Below, piece by piece: positions 27,298 through 35,477 of a DNA stretch of 64,000 nt; within the stretch, counting starts at the first letter, position 1, and the number at the start of each line of letters is the position of its first letter. Source of the stretch: Solobacterium sp. GTDB taxonomy: Bacteria; Bacillota_I; Bacilli_A; Erysipelotrichales; Erysipelotrichaceae. The DNA lies in the NCBI GenBank assembly GCA_017459725.1, contig JAFUCL010000075.1, positions 102,116 to 166,115 of the forward strand. The letters are read 5' to 3'. Below the pieces are notes generated by a model that saw only the letters and a list, made by a program, of their open reading frames with translations, had not been told where the DNA came from and searched no databases. The position numbers and the translations under genes were made by a program.

Positions 27298-28200
27298 TCA
27301 GCACCCGTGGCTGTACGGCAGCATAGCTGCGCCGATAATACCCGGTTCTTCCAGTTCCGCCTTCGCGAAGACAACATCCCGCATCGGTTCCTGTACAAGC
27401 TTGTTGAATTCTTCAATGACCTGCGGCATGAACTTATCGGCAGACTTCATCATACCGCCGCCGATGACAAACATATCGGGATCCAGCACATCCGACAGAG
27501 TCGCAAACAGCTGTCCGAGATCCTGCACAACTTCCGCCACGATCTGCCTGGCTGTTTCGTTGCCTGCTTCAGCAAGTTCAAATACCTGTCCGGCATGTTC
27601 AAAATGCATATCCGGAATACGCTCGTTTGCCTTGCGGGTGACGGCTGTGCCGCTTGCCTCATTCTCAACAGCACCCGGAGCGAGATGATTGTATTTCGGG
27701 CTTTCACGGCGCACTACAATACCGGCAATCTCACCGGCATAGCCGTGCTTTCCGGAAACCGTCATACCGTTGACGACAAGACCGCCGCCGATACCGGTGG
27801 AAAGTGTTACGTAATATACAACGGGAAGACCTTTGCCTGCGCCGAGCAGTGCTTCAGCAAGGCCTGCTACATTCGCGTCATTATCGATGAATGCGGGAAT
27901 ACCGAATTCCTTCTGCAGCGTATCAACAAACGGGAAGCCGGTGAAGCCCGGAAGATTCGTGGACATGGACATGGAACCTGTCTCCTGGTTGCACGGTCCC
28001 GGAACACCGACACCGATGCCTGCACATGACTGCCAGTCCGGAATCTGATGAATCAGACCAATCAGATTCTCCATAACCTTCTCTCTTCCTTCCTGTGCAT
28101 AGGAAGGGCTCTTCAGCTGTTCAAGAACAGTTCCGTCTTCAGAAATTTTCGCAACACGAACATTCGTGCCGCCCAGGTCAACACCGATATACGTTTTCAT
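27298..28200 (-). CDS. ROK family sugar kinase (glucokinase-like)
   Basis: 300 aa. The N-terminal phosphate loop is GVDLGGTNVRVAKIS (4-18). FIDNDANVAGLAE supplies the catalytic aspartate and sugar-binding residues, and LSTGIGGGLVVNG the second phosphate motif. Glucokinases and NagK of this family usually have a zinc site CxCGxxGCxE after the GHxxxxP segment; here the stretch reads YNHLAPGAVENEASGTAV with no cysteine, so the zinc is absent. A hexokinase-type activity on glucose or an amino sugar is likely. It has a GGAGG site and an extended -10 promoter. Confidence 0.8.
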   Translation of the reverse strand: MKTYIGVDLGGTNVRVAKISEDGTVLEQLKSPSYAQEGREKVMENLIGLIHQIPDWQSCAGIGVGVPGPCNQETGSMSMSTNLPGFTGFPFVDTLQKEFGIPAFIDNDANVAGLAEALLGAGKGLPVVYYVTLSTGIGGGLVVNGMTVSGKHGYAGEIAGIVVRRESPKYNHLAPGAVENEASGTAVTRKANERIPDMHFEHAGQVFELAEAGNETARQIVAEVVQDLGQLFATLSDVLDPDMFVIGGGMMKSADKFMPQVIEEFNKLVQEPMRDVVFAKAELEEPGIIGAAMLPYSHGC

Positions 28201-28229
28201 AAATGGTTTTCCTCCGATTCTTTTTATAT

Positions 28230-28238
28230 ATCATAGCA
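28230..28238 (-). promoter_or_regulatory. Extended -10 promoter of the ROK gene
   Basis: TGCTATGAT on the minus strand, 29 nt before the ATG, followed by GGAGG. The TG dinucleotide compensates for a missing -35 box. Confidence 0.5.
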
Positions 28239-28258
28239 TACAGGCTGCTTCATTCCGG

Positions 28259-28852
28259 TCAGAGAATTCCCCTGAAAAAGATTTCAAGCCCGATCACAAT
28301 CAATATAACACCGCCCAGAATACTGGCCTTCCCGGCAAGTTTCATACCGAACACCCGGCCGATGCGGATACCCACAGCACAGAGCACAAAGGTAACTGCC
28401 GCAATGATCAGCGATGCTGCAAACGCTGCACTCAGACCGTAGTCAGCGATGGTGAATCCCACCGACAGCGCATCGATGCTGGTGGCGATTCCCTGCAGCA
28501 TAAGACCGCTGAAAGTGACGGCAGAGCTTTCTTCGGGAAGTGAAGAATTGCTGCGGATGCCTTCAATAAGCATCTTGCCGCCGATGTATCCCAGCAGGAT
28601 CAGGGCAATCCACGGAATCAGTTTCCCGAAACCGAGGAACATTTCCAGTATTGTATGCACGCAGATCCATCCGATCATCGGCATCAGAAACTGGAAGAAA
28701 GAAAAGGTACCGGCAATCAGCGCAGACCTGCCTGCCGGCATATCAGGCTCGTTCAGACCGTTGGCCATGGACACCGAAAATGCGTCCATCGCAAGACCTG
28801 CTCCAAGCATACAGCTGTTCAGGATAAAGGCCGTGTCAAAAAATGAAGTCAT
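28259..28852 (-). CDS. mntP: Manganese efflux pump MntP family
   Basis: 197 aa with six membrane segments. Two inverted halves carry the conserved acidic motifs GAGLAMDAFSVSMANGL (about 17-33) and QGIATSIDALSVGF (about 119-132). The aspartates bind the ion. MntP exports Mn(II). No yybP-ykoY riboswitch is recognisable in the short upstream gap, which belongs to the preceding small gene, so regulation is unclear. Confidence 0.88.
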   Translation of the reverse strand: MTSFFDTAFILNSCMLGAGLAMDAFSVSMANGLNEPDMPAGRSALIAGTFSFFQFLMPMIGWICVHTILEMFLGFGKLIPWIALILLGYIGGKMLIEGIRSNSSLPEESSAVTFSGLMLQGIATSIDALSVGFTIADYGLSAAFAASLIIAAVTFVLCAVGIRIGRVFGMKLAGKASILGGVILIVIGLEIFFRGIL

Positions 28853-28861
28853 AGGCGGCCC

Positions 28862-29143
28862 TTACTGCTTCTTTTTTGCGGTCATTTCCCTGCTTCTGGC
28901 AAGCACCCTGCGTTCAAGCCTTACAAGGAAACGCTCCGCCAGGTGTTCGTAAACACCGGACAGATATTTAAGACTGTAGAAATAACGGACGTCGGGATCC
29001 TCTTTTTCATTCCAGCGCGGATCATCTGCCGGAATGCCCTCTTCGTATTCATGCAGAAACGCTTCCAGACGTGTCTTCTCCTGCAGAAGCTCGTCATAAT
29101 CCATCCAGCGTATCTTCTTTTCGTATTCTTCAACACTCTGCAT
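28862..29143 (-). CDS. Conserved-looking hypothetical protein, 93 aa
   Basis: A highly charged, probably helical soluble protein (MQSVEEYEKKIRWMDYDELL at the start, basic C-terminus ending TAKKKQ). No family recognised. It has a clear GGAGT ribosome site and an extended -10 (TGCTATAAT) 24 nt upstream, and lies 9 bp before mntP, so the two are probably co-transcribed. The protein-like composition and good start signals support a real gene. Confidence 0.65.
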   Translation of the reverse strand: MQSVEEYEKKIRWMDYDELLQEKTRLEAFLHEYEEGIPADDPRWNEKEDPDVRYFYSLKYLSGVYEHLAERFLVRLERRVLARSREMTAKKKQ

Positions 29144-29166
29144 ACTGCAACTCCTTCAACGTGAAC

Positions 29167-29175
29167 ATTATAGCA
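29167..29175 (-). promoter_or_regulatory. Extended -10 promoter before the 93-aa gene and mntP
   Basis: TGCTATAAT on the minus strand, overlapping the stop region of the YjbR-EVE gene. No -35 box. The transcript would start about 17 nt before the ATG. Confidence 0.5.
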
Positions 29176-30229
29176 GACAGCTGCCCTCTTTTATGGCTTC
29201 CGCTATAAACTCCTCTGTCTGTGCCGGCATACTGCGGGCCGAACGCACTGCACTCAGTCCGTGTTCCTTCAGTATCTCAAGACTCAGCGCACCGCGGCGG
29301 AAGGCATGCGTCCGCCGGATCCGGATACCGAGCCGGTATTTGCCGTAATGGACGGGAATATCCGTTTCCGTGATCTCACACCGGTACAGCAGACAGGAAT
29401 ACGGGGCCGCATAATAGATATACAGCGTATCCCCTTTCTGCATCTTCCCGTGCTGATGCCACCCGATCGTATCACTGCGCCGGAAGGCTGCTTCAACATC
29501 ATAGTACTTCGGATTTGCCGGAATCACCCAGACCCCGGGTTCAGCCGGTGTGCGGTTACCGCCGGCCAGTTTATAACTCTTAGCCAGCAGTTCCATGATC
29601 TCATCATCCGGCATGCGCTCATCGAGGATAATGCTGACCCAGTTCCGTCTGTTCATATGGTATCCCGGAAACATACCGCGCTTATAGAAGTCCGCAAGCT
29701 CCTGGGGTGAAGCCTTGATATCGAGCACATCGACCTCGCCGCTGCCCTCTTCAAACAGACTGCGCTCCGCATTCAGCACCAGGGCAAACCACTTGCGGTT
29801 GCCGGCACAGCGGAAGACACCGTATGAGGGATATTTGTCCCAGAGATGTTCCGGTTCAGCGCCGTACGTTTCCCTGATTCCTGCCGCAATGCGGTTGGCC
29901 TGATCGGAAGTAAACGGAACCGCCGTGAAACATGCCTTTGCAGCATCTTTCAGCACCTGCAGATATGCTTCGCGCACTTCCGCTACATAGCTGCCTTTGG
30001 CTCCCGGTGTACGCACCTGCACAAATGCTTCGCCCGTTTCCGCATCGTAGACTTCCCCGGACACCCGGCCGTCATTGCCTACCCGTATCTCCGCATTGAA
30101 TACACCGCTGAAAAAAGGCTGTTTCAGTACATACCCATTTTCATCCGGCACGAAACCGTATTCCTTAAGCTTATCCGTATCTGCCCGCAGTGAACGGAAC
30201 AGATCATCTTCAAGATACATTCGGACCAC
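29168..30229 (-). CDS. MmcQ/YjbR-EVE domain fusion protein
   Basis: 353 aa. Residues about 1-95 form a beta-rich domain of unknown type (NAEIRVGNDGRVSGEVYD). Residues 95-225 are a MmcQ/YjbR domain with WDKYPSYGVFRC, KWFALVLNAERS and MNRRNWVSIILDERMPD. Residues 228-345 resemble an EVE/PUA-like domain with VWVIPANPKYYDVEAAF and GDTLYIYYAAPYSCLLYRCE. EVE domains bind modified bases or RNA, while YjbR folds bind DNA or proteins poorly defined in role. The fusion suggests a nucleic-acid-directed function. It has an AGAGGTGG ribosome site. No defence genes flank it. Confidence 0.75.
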   Translation of the reverse strand: MVRMYLEDDLFRSLRADTDKLKEYGFVPDENGYVLKQPFFSGVFNAEIRVGNDGRVSGEVYDAETGEAFVQVRTPGAKGSYVAEVREAYLQVLKDAAKACFTAVPFTSDQANRIAAGIRETYGAEPEHLWDKYPSYGVFRCAGNRKWFALVLNAERSLFEEGSGEVDVLDIKASPQELADFYKRGMFPGYHMNRRNWVSIILDERMPDDEIMELLAKSYKLAGGNRTPAEPGVWVIPANPKYYDVEAAFRRSDTIGWHQHGKMQKGDTLYIYYAAPYSCLLYRCEITETDIPVHYGKYRLGIRIRRTHAFRRGALSLEILKEHGLSAVRSARSMPAQTEEFIAEAIKEGSCLL

Positions 30230-30262
30230 CTCTTCTGAAGTATATCACCGTCATGCATACAA

Positions 30263-30285
30263 ATGAAAAAACCTCCGAAGAGGTT
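30263..30285 (-). terminator. Terminator of the small membrane protein gene
   Basis: Stem AACCTC/GAGGTT with a TTCG tetraloop, then TTTTCA on the minus strand, directly at the stop codon. Confidence 0.85.
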
Positions 30286-30521
30286 CAGTCATGATTGTAC
30301 GGATCCCACTTCTTCTTTCTGGAAGGATCATCCACCAGTTTGTCCATGATCGCATTATGCCTTGATTCAAAATACGTGAACAGCGGCGCAATGATCAGCG
30401 GGAAGACGATGTGTTTCCAGACATCGAAAACATACGGTCTTCTGAAAACAGCTATTACAACATTCCATACGACCATAAAAATTACAGTGTTTCTGACATA
30501 AACCAGCAGTGTCTTGTTCAT
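30285..30521 (-). CDS. Hypothetical small membrane protein, 78 aa
   Basis: Starts at MNKTLLVYVRN behind an AGGAGAT ribosome site. Two hydrophobic segments (about residues 11-25 and 33-50) are followed by a basic tail (PSRKKKWDPYNHD). No family recognised. It follows the PC4-like gene by 44 bp and ends in a strong terminator, so it is probably the last gene of a MutT, PC4-like, membrane-protein operon. Confidence 0.65.
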   Translation of the reverse strand: MNKTLLVYVRNTVIFMVVWNVVIAVFRRPYVFDVWKHIVFPLIIAPLFTYFESRHNAIMDKLVDDPSRKKKWDPYNHD

Positions 30522-30565
30522 AACGGATCTCCTGCCAGTATCATACACTGTTTTTCCGGGAGATT

Positions 30566-30829
30566 CTATTCTGCCGGATCAAGTTCTTCCATTTCAGCAA
30601 GCAGATCACGCAGAGCCCGCATCTCCTCCAGAGACAGCGTAATACCCTTGCCCATTCTTCTCTCACCGCCTGCTGTAAGTGTCCAGTTGCGGATATCGTA
30701 GACCGGATCAGCATCATTGTAGGAAATCAGATTGACTTCCTTGGTGTAGGCATTTCCGGAAGCTGTTTCATTGCGGCTGAGGGTCCCGAAGGACTGTTCG
30801 AGATCATATCTGAACTCTGTTCTGGGCAT
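30566..30829 (-). CDS. PC4/YdbC family single-strand nucleic-acid-binding protein
   Basis: 87 aa from the ATG with AGAGGAAC; the ORF extends seven codons further without support. The pattern TKEVNLISYNDADPVYDIRN, then MGKGITLSLEEMRAL and a C-terminal helix, matches bacterial YdbC proteins homologous to eukaryotic PC4. These are dimers that bind single-stranded DNA or RNA through a curved beta sheet. It lies after the mutT-like gene with an 18-bp offset, so a role in nucleic-acid maintenance fits the context. Confidence 0.7.
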   Translation of the reverse strand: MPRTEFRYDLEQSFGTLSRNETASGNAYTKEVNLISYNDADPVYDIRNWTLTAGGERRMGKGITLSLEEMRALRDLLAEMEELDPAE

Positions 30830-30846
30830 ATCTTTGTTCCTCTCTT

Positions 30847-31290
30847 TCACTTGTATTCTTTACTTGTTGTATTCGCGGCCAGTGCAGCAATCCCTGCAGC
30901 ACCTCCGTATTTTTCTTTAATGATACCGATCAGTTCAAGATCAGCCGGCAGCCAGTCCGGTTCATACAGGTCATCATCCGCCAGCCACCGCATCGCTTCA
31001 TGTTCGTTAAGATGCAGAGAGTTCCCATCCGGCACTGCCAGAATACAGTGCATGGACAGGTGGAACTCTGCATAATCATACTCAATGCAGGCAAGCTCCA
31101 TGATTGGCTTTATTTCCAGGTCCAGCTCCTCACGGATTTCCCGCACGGCTGCTTCGGCAGGATTTTCCCCTTCTTCTATCTTTCCGCCCGGAAACTCCCA
31201 TCCGTCTTTGTATTCACCATAGCCGCGCTGAACCGCAAACAGCTTTCCTTCACGGCAGATCACCGCTGCCGACACTCTTACCGTCTTCAT
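30847..31290 (-). CDS. Nudix pyrophosphohydrolase (MutT/8-oxo-dGTP type)
   Basis: 147 aa. A complete Nudix box begins at [15 protein letters not shown] and ends [10 protein letters not shown] (about residues 36-60). The N-terminus [20 protein letters not shown] and C-terminal [17 protein letters not shown] are those of MutT/CTP pyrophosphohydrolase-like enzymes that clean the nucleotide pool. The ATG has no ribosome site; a TACAGT hexamer ends exactly 6 nt before it, suggesting a leaderless mRNA. It heads a three-gene operon. Confidence 0.85.
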   Translation of the reverse strand: MKTVRVSAAVICREGKLFAVQRGYGEYKDGWEFPGGKIEEGENPAEAAVREIREELDLEIKPIMELACIEYDYAEFHLSMHCILAVPDGNSLHLNEHEAMRWLADDDLYEPDWLPADLELIGIIKEKYGGAAGIAALAANTTSKEYK

Positions 31291-31296
31291 ACAATA

Positions 31297-31302
31297 ACTG
31301 TA
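31297..31302 (-). promoter_or_regulatory. Leaderless-type -10 of the mutT-like gene
   Basis: TACAGT, six bases (TATTGT), then ATG. No Shine-Dalgarno. The -35 is weak. Confidence 0.4.
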
Positions 31303-31377
31303 TCACTGAACCGCCCGGCAGAAAACAGACGCGCGGAAGCGGACGTTGTAGTAGTATTGATGCATGGAGGTTCCGTT

Positions 31378-31863
31378 ATGGCTGACAATTATTCGGACAG
31401 ACTTCTTGAAGACGGCTCTGTTCTTCTTAATCTTAAAAATCTCTTCGTTCAGGAAAAGACCGATGACAATCTCTACATGGTGCTCGGCTGTCTTTCACGT
31501 GCATCCGTACTGGTGCCGATGAATGCGGATATGAGCGAAGCGGACAGACAGCAGCTTGCGGAGGCGCAGCCCGGTGATACCCTGCAGAGTTCCGGATCCA
31601 TGCATTTCCGCTCGGATATCCTGCAGTCCCCTTCAGGTGCTTTCTATCTGCCTGTTTTCTCAAACGAGAGTCAGATACCGGAGGGATACCGCAGCAAATT
31701 CACTTTTGTATCGCTTCCCGTCCTGCGCTGCATTGAAGCACTCGATCAGGCACCCAAACTCAGCGGCATCATCCTGGATGCGTTCACCGTGCCCATGGAA
31801 ATCACCCGTGATCTGACCAAAGTGATCCGCATGATTCCCCTTGCTGAAAACAAAGCTTCCTGA
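31378..31863 (+). CDS. SseB-like N-terminal domain protein
   Basis: 161 aa from the ATG preceded by GGAGG; the open frame extends far upstream but only as antisense to mutT. The sequence LYMVLGCLSRASVLVPMNAD and FYLPVFSNESQIPEGYRSKF, then LSGIILDAFTVPMEI near the end, is the pattern of the SseB N-terminal domain (enhanced serine sensitivity family, also in type III secretion regulators). The biochemical role is unknown. Divergent from mutT and convergent with the GNAT gene. Confidence 0.7.
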   Translation: MADNYSDRLLEDGSVLLNLKNLFVQEKTDDNLYMVLGCLSRASVLVPMNADMSEADRQQLAEAQPGDTLQSSGSMHFRSDILQSPSGAFYLPVFSNESQIPEGYRSKFTFVSLPVLRCIEALDQAPKLSGIILDAFTVPMEITRDLTKVIRMIPLAENKAS

Positions 31864-31875
31864 TTCAAACAGAAG

Positions 31876-32433
31876 TTACCGGAAACGCGCATATACCTGT
31901 TCCCTGCCATCATCCGCAATCCTTGTATAGCCGCAGGCCTCATGCACAGACGCAGATGCCGTATTCTCCGCAAAACATGTGCCTAGGATACAGTCAAAGC
32001 CGCTGTGATCAAAGATATATTCATGGAGAACCGGCAGGAATTCCTTCATGAGACCCCGTCTGCGGTACTCCGGAAGTATCGCAAAAGCAAGCGCAGTGCA
32101 TGTACGTTCCTGTAATTGGGGAAGCTGACGTGCAAGCGGCGAATTCAGACTGATTTCCATACATCCGCAGAAATGACCTGACGGAATATGTTCCAGTGCA
32201 AACCACCGGGGCGGATCCGTCTGTCTGTACAGATCAAAGAAGACACCGGCCAGCGCCGGTTTTTTCATTTCCGGCCATCCCATCATACGGCAGGTATCCT
32301 CGTTCTTCACCAGGCGGTAAAACGAGGAGAAATCATCCTCGGCAAGTGTACGCAGACGCACATGTGCAGAAGCGATATTCCCTTCCATAGCAGCGTGCAG
32401 CAGATCCTGCAGCTGTTCCGCTTCATTCATCAT
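31876..32433 (-). CDS. GNAT family N-acetyltransferase
   Basis: 185 aa, RimJ/RimL-like GNAT fold. The acetyl-CoA pyrophosphate-binding motif is LPEYRRRGLMKEFLP (about 131-145). CILGTCFAENTASASVHEACGY in the C-terminal part is the usual N-x-x-S motif of the family. The substrate, a protein N-terminus or a small amine, is unknown. The start overlaps the YolD-like stop by 11 bp, so it ends the polymerase-YolD-GNAT operon. Confidence 0.82.
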   Translation of the reverse strand: MMNEAEQLQDLLHAAMEGNIASAHVRLRTLAEDDFSSFYRLVKNEDTCRMMGWPEMKKPALAGVFFDLYRQTDPPRWFALEHIPSGHFCGCMEISLNSPLARQLPQLQERTCTALAFAILPEYRRRGLMKEFLPVLHEYIFDHSGFDCILGTCFAENTASASVHEACGYTRIADDGREQVYARFR

Positions 32434-32857
32434 GCATACCCCGGAAGATTTCTCCTTCCAGTGAAACGATATAATCCATCGGTATTGTCTCCCGGTCCGC
32501 CGTTACCAGCAGCCGGTTCACTTCATCGATTCTGCGCACCTTCACCTGCTTTGTGATCCAGCGTCCGTCCTCTGCTTCTTCACGGAACCAGCGCACCGTT
32601 ACTTCCGGCATTTCTGCACAGGCATTCTTCAGAATATGAAACCTGTACGCCAGCTCTGCCGTTTCGTTTTCATCCGGCTCCGTCCATACCGTGCGGATTC
32701 TGGAAGCATCATCGATTTCATCATCATACCCGCGCAGAGCCGCAAACGGAGCGAACTGTGCCGCCCGGTCATAATTGGACATATGTTTGCGGTTTGGAGA
32801 CCTGTGGGCAGGCATCTGCAGCATATCCGCATATCTGCTGATATCATCCCGCTTCAT
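32423..32857 (-). CDS. YolD-like family protein
   Basis: 144 aa. YDRAAQFAPFAALRGYDDEI (about 29-48) and the C-terminal VRRIDEVNRLLVTADRETIP are characteristic of YolD-like proteins. These nearly always sit beside a UmuC/DinB-type polymerase in Bacillota and may act as a UmuD-like accessory. Here it overlaps the polymerase stop by 4 bp, in the expected order. No LexA/DinR box is recognisable near the polymerase start. Confidence 0.75.
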   Translation of the reverse strand: MKRDDISRYADMLQMPAHRSPNRKHMSNYDRAAQFAPFAALRGYDDEIDDASRIRTVWTEPDENETAELAYRFHILKNACAEMPEVTVRWFREEAEDGRWITKQVKVRRIDEVNRLLVTADRETIPMDYIVSLEGEIFRGMHDE

Positions 32858-34374
32858 GCCTTATGTCCTCCGATCTGCTTGTTGCGCTCACGTCCGGTCG
32901 CTCCCTTCTGCAGGTTGGTTCCCTTCAGCACGGCATTGTTTCCGTACTTCCTGCGGATCTTGAGGATCGCTTCCTGGGCTTTCTTTTCCCTGGCCAGCTC
33001 TTCATCCAGTCTGGTGTCTGCTTCATGTTCTGCTTCCTTCTCCGCAAACAGATCCATCTGTTCATATACAGGCGTGCTTACATAGTCAGCTTCATTCTGC
33101 AGATTAACCGCTGTGAGATAGATTCTCCTGACCGGCAGATACGGATCAACGATCCGGTCATAGAGCTCCTGCACTGCTTTCCGTATCATGGACGCTGACG
33201 ACACCGGACGCTTCAGCACCGCCGTTCCGTGCGCACTCTTGGGCTGCCGTTTGCCGTACCACGAATCCTCCACCGCACCGGTATAGGAAATATCCTCATC
33301 ATTCAGTGCCCCGGCATCATAGCCGATATGCAGGACAAACGCACTGCTGATCTTCCCTTTATCAACCAATTGAAATGACAGCTGGTCTGCCATCTCCGTC
33401 ACCACGATTCTGGCTTTCTCAAACGGATACGGTTCAAACAGAACCTGACCGCTGCCGATGCTTTCGGATGAAGGCTCATATGCCTTGATATCCGCCATTG
33501 TGCAGTATTCCGCACCCCATGCATGATCGATCAGGAGTTCTGCATTGACCCCGAACAGCTTATACAGAAAATCCTCATTGTATTTGTCTTCCGTTCTGCC
33601 CAGTGAACAGCGTGCCACATCACCCATCGTATACAGACCGTTGTCTTCCAGTCTGCGGGCCGTGCCTCTGCCTACGCGCCAGAAATCCGTTAAGGGACGA
33701 TGCGTCCAGAGCTGTTCCCGGTAGCTGATTTCATCGAGCTCGGCTATGCGCACACCATCGGCGTCAGCTGGTATATGCTTGGCAACGATATCCATTGCCA
33801 CTTTGGCAAGATACAGATTCGGTCCGATCCCCGCGGTTGCGGTAATGCCTGTCGAGCGCAGCACATCCCGGATCATGCGGACAGCCAGCTCATGCGCAGT
33901 GACACCGTATGTATGCAGGTATGAAGTCACATCCATGAACACTTCATCTATCGAGTAGACATGGATATCCTCCGGCGCTATGTATTTCAGATAGATCTTG
34001 TAGATCCTGGTGCTGTAATCCATGTAGAAGGACATGCGCGGCACCGCAATATGAAAGCCAAGCTCAAGAGAAGGATCTTTGGCAAGTTCATCTTCATTGC
34101 AGGAGATACCTGTAAAGTTGCGTCCGTAGTTGTTCCGCAGTCTTTCGGCATTGACCGTCTTCACCTTGGCATTCACATCAAAAAGACGGGTCCGCCCGGG
34201 TATTCCGTATGCTTTCAGGGACGGCGAAACAGCCAGACAGATGGTCTTCTCCGTCCGGCTTTCATCCGCAACCACCAGATGTGTCTTGAGCGGATTCAGA
34301 CCGCGCTCCACACACTCCACTGACGCATAGAATGATTTCAGATCAATCGCAATGTATGTCCTCTTTGTCTCCAT
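32854..34374 (-). CDS. Y-family DNA polymerase (UmuC/DinB type)
   Basis: 506 aa from METKRTYIAIDLKSF; the frame extends 49 codons upstream into the hydrolase gene and lacks support there. Catalytic motifs are AIDLKSFYASVECVERG with the first aspartate and YSIDEVFMDVT with the second acidic pair, then a helix-hairpin region (RVGRGTARRLEDNGLYTMGD) and a little-finger domain. It carries out error-prone translesion synthesis on damaged DNA. The C-terminal tail (AREKKAQEAILKIRRKYGNN) resembles UvrX/YqjW-type polymerases that pair with YolD. The start overlaps the hydrolase by 32 bp. Confidence 0.9.
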   Translation of the reverse strand: METKRTYIAIDLKSFYASVECVERGLNPLKTHLVVADESRTEKTICLAVSPSLKAYGIPGRTRLFDVNAKVKTVNAERLRNNYGRNFTGISCNEDELAKDPSLELGFHIAVPRMSFYMDYSTRIYKIYLKYIAPEDIHVYSIDEVFMDVTSYLHTYGVTAHELAVRMIRDVLRSTGITATAGIGPNLYLAKVAMDIVAKHIPADADGVRIAELDEISYREQLWTHRPLTDFWRVGRGTARRLEDNGLYTMGDVARCSLGRTEDKYNEDFLYKLFGVNAELLIDHAWGAEYCTMADIKAYEPSSESIGSGQVLFEPYPFEKARIVVTEMADQLSFQLVDKGKISSAFVLHIGYDAGALNDEDISYTGAVEDSWYGKRQPKSAHGTAVLKRPVSSASMIRKAVQELYDRIVDPYLPVRRIYLTAVNLQNEADYVSTPVYEQMDLFAEKEAEHEADTRLDEELAREKKAQEAILKIRRKYGNNAVLKGTNLQKGATGRERNKQIGGHKA

Positions 34375-35041
34375 GACTGCCCCGGCCGCCTTCCAGCCAG
34401 ACTTTGATAAGCTTTGCAATTCTGTCGGAATGCACGATATAGCTTCCGTGTCCTTCCCCTTCCAGAATCCTGAGTTCACTGTGCGGCAAAGCTGCCGCAA
34501 TATGTCTTGTTTCTTCTTCACGGATCACATCGTCCGAACCGGCAAGCACCAGTACGGGACACGTAATCCCGGCAAGTTCACCGTCACTGATATGCGGCTC
34601 CTGCAGCATCAGCCCAACCTTCGGATCACGCGAGAAGAGTGAAATGACCTGCATCATGATCTTCAGGCTTTTCTTCACACCATCGGGATTCAGATTCGCT
34701 CCCGAAATAATCAGATCACTGATACGGCCGGTGCGCATTGCCGCAAGCAGCGCCGTAATACCGCCGTCACTGAAACCGAAGACAGCCGCATCCCGGATAT
34801 CGTACTTTTCAAGAATGGCTGCCAGATCATCCGCAAAATCGTCATAGTGCAGCTCACCTTCGTATCTGCTCATGCCGTGTCCGCGGGTATCCGGCATCCA
34901 GCATGTATACTCAGCAGACAGCACATCCGCCGCTTCCTGAAAGATCGTATGATCCTCGCCGTTGCCGTGCAGCAGAAACAAAGGTCTGCCGCTTCCTCTG
35001 ACCTCGGCATTGATTTCGATTCCGTTTGCCTCAATGATCAT
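34343..35041 (-). CDS. Alpha/beta hydrolase
   Basis: 232 aa from MIIEANGIEI, with AGGGGA upstream. Oxyanion HGNGEDH, nucleophile elbow GFSDGG, acidic residue in VLAGSDDVI and histidine in GEGHGSYIV give a complete Ser-Asp-His triad. Soluble cytoplasmic enzyme of the esterase/hydrolase type; the substrate is not predictable. It overlaps the DUF3237-like gene by 11 bp and the polymerase by 32 bp, so the genes are co-transcribed. Confidence 0.85.
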   Translation of the reverse strand: MIIEANGIEINAEVRGSGRPLFLLHGNGEDHTIFQEAADVLSAEYTCWMPDTRGHGMSRYEGELHYDDFADDLAAILEKYDIRDAAVFGFSDGGITALLAAMRTGRISDLIISGANLNPDGVKKSLKIMMQVISLFSRDPKVGLMLQEPHISDGELAGITCPVLVLAGSDDVIREEETRHIAAALPHSELRILEGEGHGSYIVHSDRIAKLIKVWLEGGRGSHGDKEDIHCD

Positions 35042-35477
35042 CGCTGTCCCCTGCCATTTCATAGAAGCAGATATGCAGACCGTCTTCCTGACGCAGACCT
35101 TCACCTATGAATGCATTTCTTTCCAGGTACGGCGCCAGACGTTTGGAATCGGTTATAAAGGTCGGAACGGTGCGGAAAGGCTTCGGATGTTCCCCGTCGG
35201 AAAACCATGCATTGTTCTCAACGTATATATGACAGGGATCGCCGTACTCATCGCATCCGCTCAGCATATACCGCGCCGACATATGACGCACACCGTTCTG
35301 GTTCGTGATCTGTGTATCCACACCGAACGGTTCCACGATTCCGGTCATGATGCCGCCGGCGATCACACCCTCAAACGGTATCATCTTCACCATACCGGCT
35401 GCACTTTCAAAGGATCTTGTTCTTTCGGGATCTGTCTGCACTACAAGTTCAAGTATCTTCCTGCCTTTGTCTTTCAT
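35031..35477 (-). CDS. DUF3237 (UPF0311) family protein
   Basis: 148 aa, single beta-barrel domain. IPFEGVIAGGIMTGIVEPF and DTQITNQNGVRHMSARYMLS are the conserved stretches of the DUF3237 family, small proteins of unknown biochemical function. Good GGAG ribosome site at the start. Overlaps the methyltransferase-like gene by 4 bp and the hydrolase by 11 bp. Confidence 0.75.
   Translation of the reverse strand: MKDKGRKILELVVQTDPERTRSFESAAGMVKMIPFEGVIAGGIMTGIVEPFGVDTQITNQNGVRHMSARYMLSGCDEYGDPCHIYVENNAWFSDGEHPKPFRTVPTFITDSKRLAPYLERNAFIGEGLRQEDGLHICFYEMAGDSDDH

Noticed and set aside
28201..28258. A Mn riboswitch (yybP-ykoY) near mntP
   Set aside because: The sequence before mntP and its upstream partner is too short and lacks the conserved riboswitch core.
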